From: Paraburkholderia agricolaris | GTDB taxonomy: Bacteria; Pseudomonadota; Gammaproteobacteria; Burkholderiales; Burkholderiaceae | Assembly: GCF_009455635.1 (NCBI RefSeq) | Contig: NZ_QPER01000002.1 | Span: 3,348,001-3,412,000 of the forward strand | DNA length: 64,000 nucleotides | Direction of reading: 5' to 3' | In this document: positions 1 to 9,460 of the stretch, one piece after another | How positions within the stretch are numbered: the stretch's first letter is position 1 | How the letters are laid out: the number at the start of each line of letters is the position of its first letter | Notes under the pieces: model-generated | Told to the model about the DNA's origin: nothing | The model's input: only the letters and a program-made list of their open reading frames with translations | Databases searched by the model: none | Translations under genes and position numbers: made by a program

Positions 1-271
1 GCGGGGTAAGCTGGTCGTGTAGACTATGACGGTCGGGGCGCCAATCCGAGTTGCTACGCTCGAACATGCGGAGTGGTTCAGCAGCCAACAGGAACGCCTC
101 CAACTCTGCGCCCCGTGCCTGCGCAATTCCCGAGGCCGTGCAGATTGCTCTGAGGTTAGTAGCCCCCGAGATTCGTCCTTCAACTACGGCAGCGCACACG
201 GCCGCGGCCACCTCGCCGTGAGGCGCGAGAAGCTTGAATGCCTCTCTGACCTCAAACGGGATCGTTCGCAT
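1..271 (-). CDS. DrmC-like protein, N-terminal part only (cut by window edge)
   Basis: An open frame starts with ATG at 271 and runs off the window edge without a stop, giving 90 codons beginning MRTIPFEVREAF. It overlaps the end of the DUF1998 gene by 20 bp, which suggests translational coupling. The visible part is a helical, alanine-rich stretch followed by a turn (MFERSNSDWRPD); no catalytic motif is visible yet. In described DISARM loci the order drmA-drmB-drmC is conserved and drmC encodes a phospholipase D-like protein, so position makes DrmC the first guess. This is inference from context. The PLD HxK motifs would lie outside the window. Confidence 0.55.
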   Translation of the reverse strand, partial: MRTIPFEVREAFKLLAPHGEVAAAVCAAVVEGRISGATNLRAICTASGIAQARGAELEAFLLAAEPLRMFERSNSDWRPDRHSLHDQLTP

Positions 272-2474
272 TCGTTATCTCGAGGAATCCGGGGATGCGC
301 TTGTCCTCGTGCGTCAAGTCTTCGCGTGGCGCTGGTCCACCCTGAAGCACCGCTCTGGAGAGTAGGCGGTTCTGGGCCACGCAGGATGTCTCGGGCACCA
401 TGATGCAGTCAGGGCATGCGCCGCCGTTCAGATCGCAGAGGCTTCCAGAATTGCAACTATGCGTCGCCGGCCGTAGCAGGTGCGTCAAGAAGCGGTTGTT
501 CTCGTTTCGCCATAGAGATGACAAGTTGCCCAAGTCCATAGTGGTGCCGTTGCGGTAGACGACGAAGGCAAGGTCTGCCGGGAACAGGTATTCACCAAGC
601 GACCCGACGTCCAGACCCGAAAACTCGGCAATCGCTTTCATGAAGAGATGCGAGTAGGTGTGCAGCAGGGTGTAGACGTACCGATAGGTGGAGGCGTCCG
701 CACGCTGAAGCAGCGAGAAGTACCGACCGAATGGCTCGGCGCGTTCCAGCAGATTGCCTCCGAATCGAACCGGACTCTCCACGGACCAGCTCGGCAGATC
801 TCGGACGCCAACTGCACTCAGCCATGCGAACACCTTGGTCGGGTCAAGCTGGATGTAGAGGGCCTCGTTCGCTTGAGTGACGACGTAAATGGGGCGTCGT
901 CCGTTCTTGAGCGGCTCGAAGAGCCTCAGTCGGACCGGGATATTCTGGTTGCGCTTCTCCTCGAACGGGGCCGAGAAGACACGGGTGTAACCATGGGTAA
1001 AGCGGCACAGTTCAAAATCACGAATAAGGCCGAACTCAGCGAATCCAAGGCGCCGCATCAAGTCGGCTGTCTTTGCCTCTTGCTTCGCCTGTGCAGTTTC
1101 GTCCTGCGGTGCCAGGTCCTTGTCTAGGCGACGGAACCTAACGAATGGCGCTCGCTCGCCGCTCTGGCTGGTCTTTGAGAGCTTGCTACGTTTGAGCGCC
1201 TCATGCTCAACCGCCAGGCCGAACGGATCGTACCGGCTAGAGAACTCGGGGCGCCGGAGAATCTGTGCTTTTATGGACGCGGGGAGGTCCGCAGAAACGG
1301 GTATCAGAGGCGCTTCCGAGTAGAGCCAGCGATTCGTCAGTTTCTTCAGCTCAGCTTCAACTTCGGTAGCCAATCCGGCGTCTTTGAACTTCTGCGCCAT
1401 GGCAAGCATCTTTTGTTGCCTCTCGTAGGACTCCCATTCGGCGTCGTGGCCGCCATTGAGAAGCACCGCTTTCATCTCTTCAATGGTGGGCGCCGCTCCG
1501 GCAAAGCCAAATAGCCCCGCGATGAAGTTGCCTAGTTCCTTCTCTTGACCTTCTTCCAGGTATTTGAGCAATCCCTGATCCTTCTCTGAGAACATCACGA
1601 ACTGCTCGTGATGGGCATAGAAGGCAGACGAAGCCCGATACGACACAGGCTCCATACGTCGCTCGCCCACTCGTTTGCTACCTTTGTCCTGGAAGACCTC
1701 CGTAGTGAAGGGATCGTTTTGGAGCCAGGTACGCCGCCGATCATTGCACGTGGGATTTGCGCACTGAAAGTACCACTCGCCTATTCGAGGCGACTCTGTC
1801 TTTAGGAGGAACTTGTCACCGTGGCAAAGCGTGCAGACCTCACCAAAGAGCCGCATCTTCTTGTCGCGGCTTGACCACTCCCACATGCCGGGTGTCGCAG
1901 CCTGCCACTCACCAGACCAGTGAACGAAGACGACATCGAGTTGCCTCCACTGACACTTGCCTTTTCCCTTCGGGCTCTGGCACTTTGACGAACGGAAGAA
2001 GTCAGAGGCCTTGGCAGCATCGTGCGCAGAGTCAAACGCTTTGAAGAGACCGCAAGAGTTACAGACGAACGTTAGCGGAGCCGGCGCATACCCCATCTTG
2101 ACTGGATTCACAAACTCTAGGCCACTGCCAGACAGCGGGTGCACGACGGAGCCACGCAGCAGCATCTCATCAATGCACTGTCTCGGGTCAATTTCGCGCC
2201 CGCCTCCGTTCAGACTGTAGGCCCTTGTAAACCAACTCTGCCAGACTTCTCGCAGGCGGAGAACGATTTGCTCCTTTGTAGGTTCTTGGATCGCAGCTTG
2301 GTCAACGACATCGGACTGGTCAGGTACGGCGATGCATGAGCCCAGTCCACCCTCGAAAGTGAAGAATGCACCAGGGGCATAGGCCGCCGCAAGTTGGTTG
2401 CGAGACCGGCTCATGGTGGGCGAACTGAGGCTCTTCTCGTCATCATCGTTGCGCTGATAAGTTTTTTTCGCCAT
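252..2474 (-). CDS. drmB: DrmB-like DUF1998 protein of a DISARM-type operon
   Basis: A 740-aa protein. The C-terminal ~150 residues carry the DUF1998 signature: a HTYSHLFMKAIAEFSG helix, a Cys-rich segment (CNSGSLCDLNGGACPDC) and the ending MVPETSCVAQNRLL. The middle has further Cys pairs (CNSCG near residue 138, CQSPKGKGKC, LCHGD, CANPTC) suggesting zinc binding. DrmB is known as the partner of the DrmA helicase in DISARM, where the two form a DNA-binding complex that blocks incoming phage DNA. The ATG lies 1 bp after the helicase stop, so the two are co-translated. The downstream gene overlaps its end by 20 bp. Family assignment is strong; the symbol is by homology to the DISARM core. Confidence 0.82.
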   Translation of the reverse strand: MAKKTYQRNDDDEKSLSSPTMSRSRNQLAAAYAPGAFFTFEGGLGSCIAVPDQSDVVDQAAIQEPTKEQIVLRLREVWQSWFTRAYSLNGGGREIDPRQCIDEMLLRGSVVHPLSGSGLEFVNPVKMGYAPAPLTFVCNSCGLFKAFDSAHDAAKASDFFRSSKCQSPKGKGKCQWRQLDVVFVHWSGEWQAATPGMWEWSSRDKKMRLFGEVCTLCHGDKFLLKTESPRIGEWYFQCANPTCNDRRRTWLQNDPFTTEVFQDKGSKRVGERRMEPVSYRASSAFYAHHEQFVMFSEKDQGLLKYLEEGQEKELGNFIAGLFGFAGAAPTIEEMKAVLLNGGHDAEWESYERQQKMLAMAQKFKDAGLATEVEAELKKLTNRWLYSEAPLIPVSADLPASIKAQILRRPEFSSRYDPFGLAVEHEALKRSKLSKTSQSGERAPFVRFRRLDKDLAPQDETAQAKQEAKTADLMRRLGFAEFGLIRDFELCRFTHGYTRVFSAPFEEKRNQNIPVRLRLFEPLKNGRRPIYVVTQANEALYIQLDPTKVFAWLSAVGVRDLPSWSVESPVRFGGNLLERAEPFGRYFSLLQRADASTYRYVYTLLHTYSHLFMKAIAEFSGLDVGSLGEYLFPADLAFVVYRNGTTMDLGNLSSLWRNENNRFLTHLLRPATHSCNSGSLCDLNGGACPDCIMVPETSCVAQNRLLSRAVLQGGPAPREDLTHEDKRIPGFLEITNANDPV

Positions 2475-2475
2475 G

Positions 2476-5400
2476 TCAGGCCCCTGAGTCCGAGTTGTCG
2501 GCTACGCCGTCGCGAACGATGTCCATCACCTGCAGGATGTCGGCGCTGCTCTGCTTGTGTCCGAACGGGTCCCGATACGACATGTGTATGAGCCCTCCTT
2601 GGTCGACGTCACGTAGCGAGGTCATTGGCTTCTTCATGGGGTCGGACTGGCCGTCGAAGTAGTCGCGGAGAGGGCCGTCACCCCACATCTTGCTGGACGC
2701 CCAAGTGTCGAGAAACCAATGTGTCTTGGCGTCAATCATCTTTCGGTAATGGTCGGCTCCTTCAGGTGCAAAACCATCTTTCAAGCCAATTGCGAGTTCA
2801 ACGAATGCGTTGATTTCATTGATGAGCGCGCCTCCTCTGTCGCGGTACTCCCTGCGGATGTCCGGGATGTAGGAATACGCCACGGCATGATGCTTCTCGG
2901 TCTCGTCTAGGTCCATGACCTTACGGGTCGGCACGACGCCCGTGAGGAACGCTTGGAAGAGGCTAGGATAGACCCGCTCAACCGCACGCTCTGCCCATCG
3001 GTCGATTGCAGCGGGTGACAACATGCGCTCTAAGAAACGATGGAAGATGTCGAATATCTCGATGATGTGCCTGTCTCGGCGCCGCTGAGGTGTTGGCACG
3101 AGGATGACAAATCCGACGTGCGTGCGACCCACGCGTGACGAGGCCTGGATATACTCTGCGATGTCAGAGGGCATGCCGGCGAAGAACATCGAATTCAGCT
3201 CTTCAACGTCCACTCCGTGGGAGATGGCCGACGTCGCGATGACCGAGCGCAGGACCTTCGAAAGAGGCGTAAAGGGCTTGCCGGGTTCGTCGCGGGTTTG
3301 TGCTGACTGAACCACGGCTTGAATCTCCCCTTGCTCAACTGAACCAGTAATCAAACGCGTGTCCAAGCTCTCTAGGTCCACAAACGCGTTGATGTGCCGT
3401 TTACGGGTCTCCTCGGACTCCGCTGCCATGATTTGGTCGCCACCCTTCTTGTTGGTGACGTAAGTCAGGGCAATCCTGTGGAGGTCTATCGCTGTGGCGA
3501 GATCCGCCTCGCTAGCTGAAATCAATGCTTGACGGTGGATGTCGGAGAGGGGCCCAGCACCTACAAACTCCTCCAGCAAACCTCGCGACTTGGCAATGCG
3601 GGCGGCATCCTGGCTTATGAGGTCTTGGAACAGCCGAGAGATGCACAGATGGAAGTTCGAGAGGACTGCCACGCTGGTCGCGGTGTGAGGCTTGCCGTTC
3701 GTCATAAACGCGCAGTAAAGGCGTGCTTGCTCAGCGGCGAGTTCAATATCTTGCCATTCCTTTCGGGCGGCCTCGTCGGCAAGCCTTGGCTCCGCATAGA
3801 AGGACTCATAGAGGGTTGGACCGGGGTGCGGAAACTGCACCGCCGGGATTGCACGTTGATAGAGATGCTCGAGTTGTCGCTCCGGTTCTGACACCGTAGC
3901 CGAAGCCGCAATCACCTTGGCACGCCGCCGCTTCCCTTCGAGGTCACGGGCAACCACCGTGCCCAACGACTTCGACAGGTGCTCGAAAACAGCGTCAAGC
4001 GTGGACTCGAATAGTCCGGCGAATGCCCCGAGCGACTCGTCGAGCAAGTGCGCCTCGTCCTGGATGAGCAGGCTCGGGAACGGGTCATGGAAGAGTTTTT
4101 TTCCCTTCGGATATGCCGGAAAGAGTCCGTCCATACCCTTGACCGCCGGCCCATCCTTCATGTCTGGTGGTATGGGCACTACGAGGCGCCCCGTGGACTT
4201 GTCCAGCCAGGGGGCACAGCCGAACATGCCGTAGATGCGTCTGATGGTGTTCGGGGAGTGACCTATCAAGGCAAGCTTGTCGACCGTGCCTAGGAGCACG
4301 GAGGGCGCAAGATCATAGATGTCGGCATCGCAAATGAAGAAAGGCAACGGGGTCCAAGTATCAACATTGGAGCGGCACTTGATGTCCGTACACACGTGGG
4401 CGATGGTGCCCCCCAAGGCACTGAACAGCCGCAGCGCCGTCCCCGCTCCGCAGAACGGGCATTTGGGAATCTTGTTCCAAGCACGCCAGGCTGCCATGTA
4501 CCGCTGGTCGTCGTCCTGAAGCTTCTTCTCGGAGGACGGGTCCGCCGGCGCGTCGGCAATGTCGGGGATGCTTTTAACCCCAGGGGCTCGATGGTGGTTA
4601 GGTGAGCCAGTGCTACCTACCCAAAATCCGAGCGAAAACGGTTGGCCGCCGTAGCCGCGGTCTCGCCTGACGAGCTCAGCATGCGCCAGGACTCGGGAAC
4701 AGCGCTGCGCTTGCTGAATAGTCAGTAGACGCAGTGGATACCGCAGCATCGCAGTGACCCCAAAACCCTTGCCGCGTAGCCGGTCCAGCATCAAGTTGAA
4801 TAGCAGCAGGCCGAAGAACGCCTCTGACTTTCCGCCTCCCGTCGCGAAATAGAGCAGCGTGACACAATCGTCCCGGAGCTCCTGGTAGTGGTGTTTGAAT
4901 TCCGGGATGCGTGAGGCTAGCGTTGGCACGTTGGCTACGATGAATGCAAGCTGGAAAAGGCGCCAGGCGCTGTCGTCCCGTTTGAAGCGAACCTTCATAA
5001 AGCTAGCCATCGCTTCATTCATAGCGAGCCAGGCTTCAAAGACTGTTGCCTTCGGGTCGCCCTGAGGGCCACGCGCCTTCCAAGCCTGCTTCGACTCGCT
5101 GAGAATGTCGAGCCCTGCCTTGATAGCTAAGTACTCGCCAGTCCACTTTTGTTTGTCTCGCGCGAATGCATTCTCCTCACGTTCCCTACCTTCAACATCG
5201 TCAGCTCTCAACCCTTTCGAAGGGTCGATGTGCTTTGGTAAATCCGCAAGCCAAGCCTCCAACGCGGGCAGCAAGGGGAAAAGGCCATCGAGGCTGTTCG
5301 GCTCGCTTAGCGCTTGTATGCTGCTCACAACACCCTTGACCGCCGTCGGCACGATGCGTGGTTGAACGTAGCGCGGTATCCAAGTCGTCCGGAGTTCGAC

Positions 5401-6642
5401 GTGGTCCTCCCCCTGTGAAGAATTGACGCCACAATTGTGACCCATTGCTGCGTAGCTTAGGTACTGGTTATATCTGTACGATGGATCAATTCGTTCCAGA
5501 TGCAGTGGGCGGTGGAGCACAGTAGGTACTTGAGCTGTGATTGAGACTTGAAAGACGGCCTCGTCAGTCTCGTCCTTGTGCTGGTGAGGCGACGCACTCC
5601 GGTTCTCGAGTGCCAGGAGCAGGCTAGTCTTCGTGCTGTCGAGCCAATCATCTGCGATGTGTAAATTCCACTTAACGTCGATATTCGGCGATGCAATCAC
5701 CAGATTTGAATTCCTGACCTCTTCCAAATAATCCGACCACTTGCGGTACTTGCTCGCAGGAATTCGCAGACCTCGGCGATAGCCCCAGAGCTGCCCCCCG
5801 GTCTCCGGGTCGCTGCTTTCGCGCCATGCCTTGAGCGTGCCGTCGATCGCAGTTTTCACCTGGACCGCGTGTTCTCGAACGGCAGCCTGCATGTCGGCAT
5901 GAGACTTGCCCGTGTCCAGTAACAGCGAAGGCACTTCTATGTCCAACCGTAGCCACTTGTGAGGGACCGTCATGGGCTCAAAGTGCACGTCCTGAACAGG
6001 TGGGATAGCATCACCGGTTGTCGTGATGCCGGTAAGCGGAGAGGCTGCGGAGTCGCCGGATTCGCCATCTTCGACAGCCGGCTCCTCAAAATCGAGTGTT
6101 GTCAGGCTAGTTGGGATGCCCTTGGAGGCATACACTTCTGCAACGATACGCTCACGTATTTCCTTCCAGCCCGGGTGGCGCGCTCGTGACGTGAAGGCAC
6201 CCTTGACCTTCGCCCATTCTTCATCGAGGCGAGCGTCGCGTTCCGCCTTGACCTCACCCGCGACGGCACTCCGAAGCCGGAACGCGGCCGTGCAATTGGG
6301 CCGCTTGAGGTCATCTGCCGTCGGTAGGACTCGCACGTAGACGCTCAGCCGTGGCTGTGCCTGGATGACACCGGCGACGCCTCGTTCAATCTGAAGTTGG
6401 ACTCCGTGCGAGGAAATCCAAATAGGGGACGTCACCTCGTCATCACCACCAGGAGACTGCTGAGGCAATATGAACCCGGAGTTGAGCACGGTCCTGGGGC
6501 GAGCGCCGAAGAGGAACTTGCCGACTGACCCAGCACCCGAGACGTGCGCATAGACGAGATTGACTATTGAGTCGACCACCGCCTCCTTCATGGAAGTAGG
6601 CAGCGTGACAGGGTCAACGCGATTGACCTCACTTTTCGGCAT
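2476..6642 (-). CDS. drmA: DrmA-like SF2 helicase (DISARM core)
   Basis: A large helicase of about 1388 aa. Visible motifs are Walker A (ATGGGKSEAF), motif Ia/Ib (MLRYPLRLLTIQQAQR), a Cys4-type insert (CPFCG...CTDIKC), the DEAH box (LLIQDEAHLLD), motif III (ASATVSEPERQ), and in the second RecA domain VIATSAISHGVDVEEL with motif VI QASSRVGR. The SHGVD/AEYIQASSRVGR stretch is typical of DrmA-type DISARM helicases. The roughly 600-aa N-terminal part has no obvious catalytic motif. The frame is open to 6708, but ATG at 6642 has a clean GGAGG eight bases upstream, so I use it; this gives a 14-bp overlap with the upstream gene. It sits between the DrmE-like and DUF1998 genes. Confidence 0.85.
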   Translation of the reverse strand: MPKSEVNRVDPVTLPTSMKEAVVDSIVNLVYAHVSGAGSVGKFLFGARPRTVLNSGFILPQQSPGGDDEVTSPIWISSHGVQLQIERGVAGVIQAQPRLSVYVRVLPTADDLKRPNCTAAFRLRSAVAGEVKAERDARLDEEWAKVKGAFTSRARHPGWKEIRERIVAEVYASKGIPTSLTTLDFEEPAVEDGESGDSAASPLTGITTTGDAIPPVQDVHFEPMTVPHKWLRLDIEVPSLLLDTGKSHADMQAAVREHAVQVKTAIDGTLKAWRESSDPETGGQLWGYRRGLRIPASKYRKWSDYLEEVRNSNLVIASPNIDVKWNLHIADDWLDSTKTSLLLALENRSASPHQHKDETDEAVFQVSITAQVPTVLHRPLHLERIDPSYRYNQYLSYAAMGHNCGVNSSQGEDHVELRTTWIPRYVQPRIVPTAVKGVVSSIQALSEPNSLDGLFPLLPALEAWLADLPKHIDPSKGLRADDVEGREREENAFARDKQKWTGEYLAIKAGLDILSESKQAWKARGPQGDPKATVFEAWLAMNEAMASFMKVRFKRDDSAWRLFQLAFIVANVPTLASRIPEFKHHYQELRDDCVTLLYFATGGGKSEAFFGLLLFNLMLDRLRGKGFGVTAMLRYPLRLLTIQQAQRCSRVLAHAELVRRDRGYGGQPFSLGFWVGSTGSPNHHRAPGVKSIPDIADAPADPSSEKKLQDDDQRYMAAWRAWNKIPKCPFCGAGTALRLFSALGGTIAHVCTDIKCRSNVDTWTPLPFFICDADIYDLAPSVLLGTVDKLALIGHSPNTIRRIYGMFGCAPWLDKSTGRLVVPIPPDMKDGPAVKGMDGLFPAYPKGKKLFHDPFPSLLIQDEAHLLDESLGAFAGLFESTLDAVFEHLSKSLGTVVARDLEGKRRRAKVIAASATVSEPERQLEHLYQRAIPAVQFPHPGPTLYESFYAEPRLADEAARKEWQDIELAAEQARLYCAFMTNGKPHTATSVAVLSNFHLCISRLFQDLISQDAARIAKSRGLLEEFVGAGPLSDIHRQALISASEADLATAIDLHRIALTYVTNKKGGDQIMAAESEETRKRHINAFVDLESLDTRLITGSVEQGEIQAVVQSAQTRDEPGKPFTPLSKVLRSVIATSAISHGVDVEELNSMFFAGMPSDIAEYIQASSRVGRTHVGFVILVPTPQRRRDRHIIEIFDIFHRFLERMLSPAAIDRWAERAVERVYPSLFQAFLTGVVPTRKVMDLDETEKHHAVAYSYIPDIRREYRDRGGALINEINAFVELAIGLKDGFAPEGADHYRKMIDAKTHWFLDTWASSKMWGDGPLRDYFDGQSDPMKKPMTSLRDVDQGGLIHMSYRDPFGHKQSSADILQVMDIVRDGVADNSDSGA

Positions 6643-9427
6643 TTGCTTGCCCTCCGGCGGTAGGGACGACTTCCTCGACGGCTGCGAGGTTCTCTCTGGC
6701 CTTGTCAAATAACATCTTCATGGTCTGCCTCTTGACGCCCGAGTGCACCATCACTGACTCGGGTTGCAGCAGCATGTGGGTATATATGTCAGACACCTGC
6801 CGCCCGTCCAAGCGCCGTGCATTTCTGATTGGCATGATGACTCGCTGCCAATAGTAGGCCGCCTCAAGCTTGGACAGGCCGAGAGCTTCGGCAAAGGCTG
6901 CGAAATTGGCCTCTTTCATGGGAGCCTGCGGCTTGAGCTTGTCGAAGGACGTTCCTTCAGACTGACCGAGGTTTACCCACTGCCGAACGGCCTGCTCAGC
7001 GGGAAAGTCCTCTCTCCAACTGGGATGTGCCGTAAGGATTGCAGCTCGAAGTGAACGCACTTTGTCTGAGAGTGCACCGCTTGGCCACGTCTCGCTGAGC
7101 TTGGCAAGAACGTGCTTGTGATAATCCCGCAGTGCGCTCTCGAAAGTCTTGTCGTGCTCGATGGGGATGCCTGCATCCTCAAGGACTGCTTCAACCATTT
7201 CCCGCAGCTCTGCGGCCATGACAAAGAGCTGGTCGCCGGCCTGCAGCGACTTCACCTCACAACTGCGGAAGCCGCGCTCAGAGGCCTCCGCGCTGGACGG
7301 GTCATAAACGTATACACGATGGGTTGGACGCCGGTAGAGCAATGCGCCCGTATCCAACCTAATAATCCAGGCATCTGGGGCGTCGCTCGCTTCTACGTCT
7401 GTGACTTGGCTGTGGAGTTCAGTACGAAACGTCGGAAGGACCAAGTCACTTGTCGTCAGAATGCCGGAGTCCTCGGGAAGATGCGCAAGCTTGCGCAGGA
7501 TGGATTCCATCCTTGGCTTGTAAGCCTTGAAGTCGGGAAACCGCTCGTCCACAAGAGGCCGCAGAACCGCGCGCAGGTACTGTCCGCCTCTTTGGGTCAT
7601 CAGGAGCGCCGTATGGCCCGGGATGCGATTGTCGCTCATCAACACCCGCAAGCCCTCATCGTCGAGTCCCGCGAAGACGACTTGGGTGTGTTCCAAGTCG
7701 ATCAGGTTGTCCTCGAGCCGCGCAGAAGGGACCAGGCGGACTCGCTCCTTGAATTGGTCGAAGGTGACGCCATTTTCAAAGTCTTTGAATCCTTCAAGGA
7801 AGCGCTGAGCAAGCCGTCGGTAAAGCGCGCTTGTGAATACGACGAGCAGTCGCTGCTTCTTATGGCCGGCAATAGCGTAAACGTACTTGGCAAGCAGCAG
7901 AGCAAATGGGGTTGATGTCGAGTAGTTGTTGTACAGCTTTTCGCCGACCCGCATGCACTCACTAAGTGCCTCTCGGTTTCCTCCAGCGCCACCCGACCGT
8001 TCGAACTGCGCGAGTGCTGCGTACTGCGTCGACCAGCTGAAAGCTGCTCGTGTGCGCTCGGCGGTCTCTGCCGCCACTAGCCACTCCATAAGGGTGTCCA
8101 CGCCGCACGGCAGGGACGCAAGTTGAGTTAAATAGACTGCAGCATCAACCACCGGCTTGGCAGCCTCTCGACCACCTGGAGCGTCTGCCGCGATGCGATA
8201 CAGCTTGTTGATGACCTTGGCGGCCTCCGCGTCAACGATTTGAGTGTCTAGTTCACGAGGAACAGGAAGTGCAGGTTCTGACGCTCCAGGAGGGAGCAAG
8301 CCGTCATATCGAGTCGAGCTCGGAATTCCAACAATGTCGTAGCCAGTACCAGGCTGCCAGCGCGCCGAAGGTGGACGCTTTTCATTGAGGTCCCAGAGCT
8401 CTTTCTTGATCCGATAGGCGGCGTGTGGCTCGTCGGTGACCACGATAACACCAGGAGTCTGGTCACCGAAGATCCGTTCAAGCAGCACGCAGAACTTGGC
8501 TAGAAGGCCCTTCCAGCCTTTTGTCTTGAGGCGTATCTCGCGCGTGGCGTTCACGATGACAACTTCCGGGGCACCATTCTTCTTCAGAAGTTCAAGCGCA
8601 CGCATCCGTTCGATGTCGGAGACTCGACCGTCCAGCGCAAACAGCGCGTCCGGGGCCGTTGCTGGATTTCCAATCTCGGCACAGTTGTTCCGTAAGGCCT
8701 TCGCATGAGCTCGTCGCGAAAGCTTGGCGCCGATGTGCGACAAAAGTTGGTCCTCACAACTTTCCCACATTCGGAAGCCCGGAGTCGCGAGGAAGTGCGG
8801 AAGAATCTCTCCAACCGTTGGTTGAAGATTCAGCGTCTTGATTGAGTTGTTTGCGAGCGAAGTCAAGTACGCATCCTTCGCTGGGTACGTGCGTTTGACC
8901 TTCTCGTTCTTCGAGGTCTCCTCCAAGGAAATCGCGTGTCTGAGCACGGCGACGCGCTCCAAGTGCAAGTGATTGAGCGGGAAAAAAACATTGGTCTTGA
9001 CCGGAAAAGTCAACCCCCGGATTCCCTGCTTATCTCCTTCGGCCCAGCGCTCCAGCGTCGCCAGTGCATGCACCAGGACAAGAGTTCGTGGGCTAGCGGG
9101 CCACAACATTGCAATGTGGCGGCTGCGGTGCGCTGCTGCATGCAAGTACAGGTCAACCAGTTTCTTTAGCGCGGCAGCGGGCACGCTTGGAAGCTCCTCG
9201 TCCTCTCTAAAGAGGCCTACGCAAGCGCGCCCGAACCGGCTTTGCACTTGCAGGGTCTGTGGTTTGCTCACCGGCTTTGGCGCCGGCGCTATCGGCGTGG
9301 AGAATGTCGGGGACGCAGGTGCAGTCCGTGCTGGACGACTTATGAGCAAGCGTGCCTGGGCCGCCTTCTTCTCGATTGCTTTAGCTCGATCAGCCTGTCT
9401 GTCTGCAAGTGTTTTGAATTGCGCCAT
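6629..9427 (-). CDS. DrmE-like protein of unknown function in the DISARM-type operon
   Basis: A 932-aa protein with no standard catalytic motif I can name. It starts with a basic, coiled N-terminus (residues 1-60). Rossmann-like beta-alpha stretches follow (VIVVTDEPHAAYRIKKEL near 330; LLVVFTSALYRRLAQRFLEGF near 535; TQVVFAGLDDEGLRVL near 590). A beta-rich segment lies near 690-760 (WIIRLDTGALLYRRP, VYVYDPSSAEASERGF, LQAGDQLFVM). The beta-rich, GDxLFVM-like segment before a helical C-terminus is what I expect of DrmE, the class 2 DISARM protein of unknown role. It starts 33 bp after the methyltransferase and overlaps the helicase. The DrmE label is inference; profile comparison would decide. 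Confidence 0.55.
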   Translation of the reverse strand: MAQFKTLADRQADRAKAIEKKAAQARLLISRPARTAPASPTFSTPIAPAPKPVSKPQTLQVQSRFGRACVGLFREDEELPSVPAAALKKLVDLYLHAAAHRSRHIAMLWPASPRTLVLVHALATLERWAEGDKQGIRGLTFPVKTNVFFPLNHLHLERVAVLRHAISLEETSKNEKVKRTYPAKDAYLTSLANNSIKTLNLQPTVGEILPHFLATPGFRMWESCEDQLLSHIGAKLSRRAHAKALRNNCAEIGNPATAPDALFALDGRVSDIERMRALELLKKNGAPEVVIVNATREIRLKTKGWKGLLAKFCVLLERIFGDQTPGVIVVTDEPHAAYRIKKELWDLNEKRPPSARWQPGTGYDIVGIPSSTRYDGLLPPGASEPALPVPRELDTQIVDAEAAKVINKLYRIAADAPGGREAAKPVVDAAVYLTQLASLPCGVDTLMEWLVAAETAERTRAAFSWSTQYAALAQFERSGGAGGNREALSECMRVGEKLYNNYSTSTPFALLLAKYVYAIAGHKKQRLLVVFTSALYRRLAQRFLEGFKDFENGVTFDQFKERVRLVPSARLEDNLIDLEHTQVVFAGLDDEGLRVLMSDNRIPGHTALLMTQRGGQYLRAVLRPLVDERFPDFKAYKPRMESILRKLAHLPEDSGILTTSDLVLPTFRTELHSQVTDVEASDAPDAWIIRLDTGALLYRRPTHRVYVYDPSSAEASERGFRSCEVKSLQAGDQLFVMAAELREMVEAVLEDAGIPIEHDKTFESALRDYHKHVLAKLSETWPSGALSDKVRSLRAAILTAHPSWREDFPAEQAVRQWVNLGQSEGTSFDKLKPQAPMKEANFAAFAEALGLSKLEAAYYWQRVIMPIRNARRLDGRQVSDIYTHMLLQPESVMVHSGVKRQTMKMLFDKARENLAAVEEVVPTAGGQANAEK

Positions 9428-9460
9428 AGATCAAATCGAAATTCAGCCTCTGCACGGAAA

